Assembly (NCBI GenBank): GCA_021018995.1
Contig: CM037586.1
Location: 6,050,328-6,114,327 of the forward strand
Direction: 5' to 3'
Source of the DNA: Chloranthus sessilifolius
Lineage: Eukaryota; Streptophyta; Magnoliopsida; Chloranthales; Chloranthaceae
DNA length: 64,000 bases
The first letter of the stretch is position 1. Each line of letters starts with the position of its first letter. The position numbers were made by a program, and so were the translations under genes. The notes under the pieces were generated by a model that searched no databases, was not told the DNA's origin, and worked only from the letters and a program-made list of their open reading frames with translations. Positions 60,740-64,000 of the stretch are shown here, piece after piece.

Positions 60740-61690
60740 TGTTAGATCATGTTTGTCACGTTCTACTCCAAAATCCGTGTAGATCTCCCTTACGACTTGT
60801 GTGTGCCAAGATGGATGAGTTCTACCTTGATCAATCAAGATTATTAGTCACACATCCTATGACCATGTTGTTTATAACCCAAAAGATCTTTTAAATGTAT
60901 TTAAAAAATTTACCCTGAAGTTATGTCCACAGCGTGCTGTGGTGGTCTCCACAACGTGCTATTGTCAGAATCCTTCGCGTGCTCACAGGTCGTGATGTTG
61001 TCATTGATATTTCACTACCGTTGAAGACATCACGGCGGTCATGGAGTTCCTCAGACAGAACTTCACTTTTGAAGAAAATGAACTTTTTGGACCTTTTTGG
61101 TTTTTTGGTCTTTTGGGGGGTTTAGGATTTTGTTAAAAAGGTTTTTTTTTTAGATTGTAGAGGAGGTTAAGTAAGCTAAGAGAGTTTCTTCCTCCTAGTG
61201 AGAAAACCCTATCTTCTTCTTCGTCTACCTTTTGAATCTTTTGTTTTTGCATAAACTAGTTTGTTCAAAAGGGTTTTGTTCTTCATCAACATTTTATTCC
61301 TATTAGCTGAAGTGAGTTGAGTGTGTTAAGCCCTAGAGATTAGGGTGTGATTGATAGTTTTGTGAATCTCAAGGTGGATCGTTGTGCTTTCATCAACGAT
61401 AGAGGAGAGCATCCAAATTGGAAAGCTATGGAGGCGACCCGCGATGGGGAGTTGGGTTGCACGGGGATTTGATAGGGCATGCGCATTTGTCGGTATATCA
61501 TTCAAAACTCTTTGTAATCATTTATTTCATAGTGGATTTGGTTTGTGAACTTCGGTCCCGTGATTTTTCCCAGCGATTGGGCTTCCGCGTATATCTCGTG
61601 TTGTGGTGATTGTTGGTGTTCTTGTGTAATCACTAGATTAATTAGAATTGATCAAATACCCGATAAATTCCATAGATAGACGGAATTTCA
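60740..61690 (+). repeat. 3' LTR of Sirevirus-like element, 951 bp
   Basis: TGTTAGATCATG...GGAATTTCA. Compared with the 5' LTR it has the extra ~38-bp block at 60861-60898, and its palindrome block (60930-61045) is collapsed: several words have lost their central bases (cacaggtcgtga against cacagcatgttgtga). Confidence 0.9.
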
Positions 61691-62639
61691 GTTCTTCCTC
61701 ATCTTCATCAACATCATAGTATTGTAGTAAAATCACTTCGTCGTTATGTTTCGACCTCGAAGTCTTATCCATCCATTTCATAATCTCTTTTTGAATCTCC
61801 GGCGATACATTTGGACATGCCTTCGCATTCGATCCAAGTTGCCAAGAAAGATGTTGCTTGTGTCTCCCTATTCCCCCCATGCTTACATAGGGGCATAGGG
61901 TACAATGGACTTTTTTTTTTGTTACACTCTTGTAACGTCCATATTTCCAACCTGAATCGGTCGAATTTGCCGGCCTAAGAGCGACGTTCGAGGACGTATA
62001 CATAATGACAACGTAATTTAAAGAAGTAGGTAGAGATCACACTAAAATAAGGAAAAAAATAAAAGAAATGAAGTATAATGAGGAAAAACAATCAAACAAA
62101 ATTTAATAGGAATTATAAATTAATTTCCAACTCTTGAATCATTGATTCTTGAAGTGATTTCTTCCCTCTTTTCTTGAAGAATGATGGAATGTCAATGAAT
62201 ATTGAAGCTCCTTGCTTAGTTAACTACAAAATAGAGCAAAAGGAATTATCAACAAAGCCTTGAGAAAGAGAGAGAAAGAGAGAAAGAGAGCACTAAAAAC
62301 TAAAAAAAGACCAAAGAGACACAAATCATACCTTGGATGGATGTGGCATGGATTAAGAAGAGGAATCCCCTATTTATAAGCTTTGGGAGGCTTAAAAAAC
62401 AAAAAAACAAAAAATCAAATAAGCTCCAACGGTCATATTTCTGACCGTTGGAGGGGTATGCGATCGCATACCCTCAAAATCACATATGCCATCATAGCAT
62501 ATGCGATTTCTAGTTTGAGGACCGCATATGCGATAGCATATGCGGTCGCGCTTGACAATAATGCTTGTGTTACAGTCTATGCCAAAAAACATTATCGCAA
62601 AAAATCAATCATATTATGACGTGGATGTTCCTTGTAAGC

Positions 62640-64000
62640 AGCGTGCTACGGCATCATCACTAATGCACCCCAAACTTGGTAATGGCACCAAAATCAAGCA
62701 CGTGTAGGAGTCCTCCCATAAACAATTTCAAATGATGACTTTCATGTTGACCAATTTATAGTGCTATTGTATGCAAATTATGCTTGAGGTGACATAAGTC
62801 CCATTTTATCACTCTATCCCTCACTAGGCATTGTTGTAAATTTCCAAGGTTTGTATTCACCACTTCAGTTTGCCCATCCATTCAGATTGATAGGCACTAC
62901 TAAAATTCAGATTGGTAGCAATTTATGCCATAAAATTTTCCAAAAGTGACCTCCATGAAGGCGAACCACTTCCTTGGGGAGTAAATCGGCAATATGTGAT
63001 GCATCATGTGTCTTCTTACACGGGATAAAGTGAGCAATCTTTGAGGTCTTTGGGACGCCAAGTAAACGCCCATACATCCACCCATGGGACACTAAGGTAA
63101 AAGTGTACAAAGTCTGCTACTTTGCGATTGCTCCTTTGCCAGTTGAGAAGTCTCACACTGTTCCACAAATCTCTTCACACCACGCTGCAATTTGGGCCAA
63201 TAGTATTTTTCCTCCACCAATGTGATACTTTTAGCTTGCCCAAAATGTCCTCCCAAACCTCCCCCAAGCAACTCCATAATCAAGTTTTCCCTTAAAGACC
63301 CTTCGAGAATACAAAGAATAAGAATGTGCACCGAATACTTAGAGCTAGGATCACTTGCTTGTGTACATGCTGCCCATACAGTTTTGAGGCTTGAATCGTC
63401 TTGATGACATCAAACCCCACAACTTTATTGGAAAGAGTATTAGCATGAGAGTACGGTGACTCATGGAATTCACTACGCACGTGCATCATTCAATTTCTCA
63501 CTATAAAACGCAACAGGTCAACTCATCTCGGCTTCTTCACTTCATTGGAATGACCCTTTCTTTATGCAATTAGTGACGAGAGCGACAATAGAGCTGAAAT
63601 TTCTAATAAATCAGCAATAAAAAATGCAAACACATGAAAACTTCGCACTTCCCCAATAGTTTTTGGAACGGGCCAATTTATGATAGCTTCCACCTTACTA
63701 GGATCAACTCTCACTCCTTTGGCGGATACCACAAAGCCCAAAAACACAAGGCTGCCCTTCATGAAAGTGCACTTCTTAAAGATGACAGAGTGGTCACTTC
63801 ATTAAAGTCACGCCTTAAGACTTGCATAACTTGATGAACACACATGATATGATGGCGTGTTATAAATAAGTATGTCATCAAAATAAACCCCAAAATAACT
63901 TACCAATGAAGGGCTTTAAGACTTGATTCATCGTTTGCATATAAATGTGTTTGGCGCTTTGGATAAAACGAATGGCATAAATAGCCATCATATAATTTGC
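62640..64000 (-). pseudogene. Chromovirus-type Ty3/gypsy pol fragment
   Basis: Minus strand from the right edge: reverse transcriptase C-terminal part (63762-63562: FLGFVVSAKGVRVDPSKVEAI, WPVPKT), a shortened RNase H region (ALSNKVVGFDVIK-like NTLSNKVVGFDVIK near 63420), the H2C2 zinc-binding domain of integrase (GGGLGGHFGQAKSITLVEEK, YYWPKLQRGVKRFVEQC at 63092-63331) and decayed integrase core (about 63090-62690: a WMGKLK stretch and a VYGRTP-like piece). Stops and shifts throughout; the element continues beyond the window. Confidence 0.8.

Larger units (their letters stand above)
51361..61690 (+). mobile_element. Full-length Sirevirus-like Ty1/copia element, 10.3 kb, TSD GTTCT
   Basis: Complete structure: LTR (51361-52322), primer site, gag, protease, integrase, reverse transcriptase, RNase H, a 3.4-kb 3' region with an extra ORF, polypurine tract, LTR (60740-61690). 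GTTCT flanks both ends (51356-51360, 61691-61695). The integrase tail FGSQCYILNDRDNLG and the reverse transcriptase phrase VEQPKGFEDPHYPLHVYKL are Sirevirus-like. Coding frames carry several stops and shifts, so it is not autonomous. The LTRs differ by substitutions and several indels, so the insertion is not recent. Confidence 0.92.
51280..62003 (-). pseudogene. hAT transposase BED-finger exon, split by the copia insertion
   Basis: Upstream part (62003-61691): the BED finger reads CTLCPYVSMGGIGRHKQHL (C-X2-C...H-X-H type) after GWKYGRYKS, then DEDEEE. The frame reaches the TSD GTTCT and resumes past the copia element at 51355 with residues including GARPPPSKRARCG, a stretch often seen after the BED finger of plant hAT-like proteins. 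So the copia element inserted inside a coding exon. BED fingers bind DNA ends; no catalytic domain follows. The ATG at 62003 is a plausible but unproven start. Confidence 0.75.
50944..62563 (-). mobile_element. hAT element with BED-finger exon, split by a Sirevirus-like element
   Basis: Left end CAATGTTGTCAAACCGC, right end (complement) CATTATTGTCAAGCGCG; exact 8-bp TSD CTTGTGTT at 50936-50943 and 62564-62571. Subtracting the copia insertion leaves about 1.29 kb. Subterminal words cgcatatgcg, atatgcgat and gcatatgcggtcgcg recur at both ends (50960-51005, 62455-62555). It keeps only a BED zinc-finger N-terminal exon and lacks the transposase catalytic and dimerisation regions, so it is non-autonomous. 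Confidence 0.92.
50615..62660 (+). repeat. Dispersed repeat X, copy 2, split by two DNA transposons
   Basis: Pieces 50615-50716, 50881-50943 and 62572-62660 match copy 1 in order. The breaks coincide with 8-bp TSDs of the hAT-like MITE 50717-50879 and the hAT element 50944-62563. Confidence 0.75.

Overview
This window is nuclear DNA of a flowering plant. Two multi-exon protein genes with plant-type introns (a secreted serine carboxypeptidase-like protein and a plant-type GH5 beta-glucosidase with a fascin-like domain) sit in a sea of nested plant transposons: Ty1/copia, Ty3/gypsy, LINEs, tRNA-derived SINEs, hAT, PIF/Harbinger and CACTA derivatives. The species cannot be fixed from the sequence alone. 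Intergenic and intronic DNA is AT-rich and carries several long (AT)n tracts.

Layout. 1-4727: 3' part of a Tat/Athila-like gypsy element ending in a complete 1,850-bp LTR, inserted into the integrase of a minus-strand copia element (4728-7110). 7111-14198: MITEs, a 2.1-kb PIF/Harbinger-type element packed with GTCAAAGTTTGAC repeats, and a deleted copia element with a perfect 5-bp target-site duplication (TSD). 15640-20328: the carboxypeptidase gene (8 exons, 491 aa), with a SINE, a LINE fragment and an LTR/primer-site remnant in its introns. 20329-37372: repeats only, including two large solo LTRs with exact TSDs (25159-27673 and 28166-31059), one of them nested in another LTR that is nested in a MITE. 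37373-45295: the GH5 gene (8 exons, 507 aa), whose long introns hold Tourist-like MITEs, hAT-type MITEs and a TRIM. 45296-50943: LINE and copia relics. 50944-62563: a hAT element (8-bp TSD) whose BED-finger coding exon is split by a full-length 10.3-kb Sirevirus-like copia element (TSD GTTCT). 62640-64000: a minus-strand chromovirus-type gypsy pol fragment running off the window.

The strongest unexplained signal is a shared architecture. Many unrelated transposons here carry their own family-specific self-complementary 10-16-bp word in multiple copies: GGTCGATCGATCGACC (gypsy LTR, spaced 22 bp), CGCTCGAGCGA (copia LTR), TCGATTAATCGA (gypsy solo LTR, about 18 copies), GTGGTTAACCAC (copia-like LTR), CACAGCGCGCTGTG (Sirevirus LTR and 3' region), GTCAAAGTTTGAC (PIF-type element) and CGATACGTATCG or CGCATATGCG (hAT elements). 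In the LTR elements the words lie in the promoter-proximal U3 part. I also define a hAT-like foldback MITE family built on CGATACGTATCG or CCGAAATTTCGG, with five exact or near-exact 8-bp TSDs and one in-window empty-site comparison.

All calls come from reading the sequence. No database search was run, so lineage names are by remembered motif resemblance.
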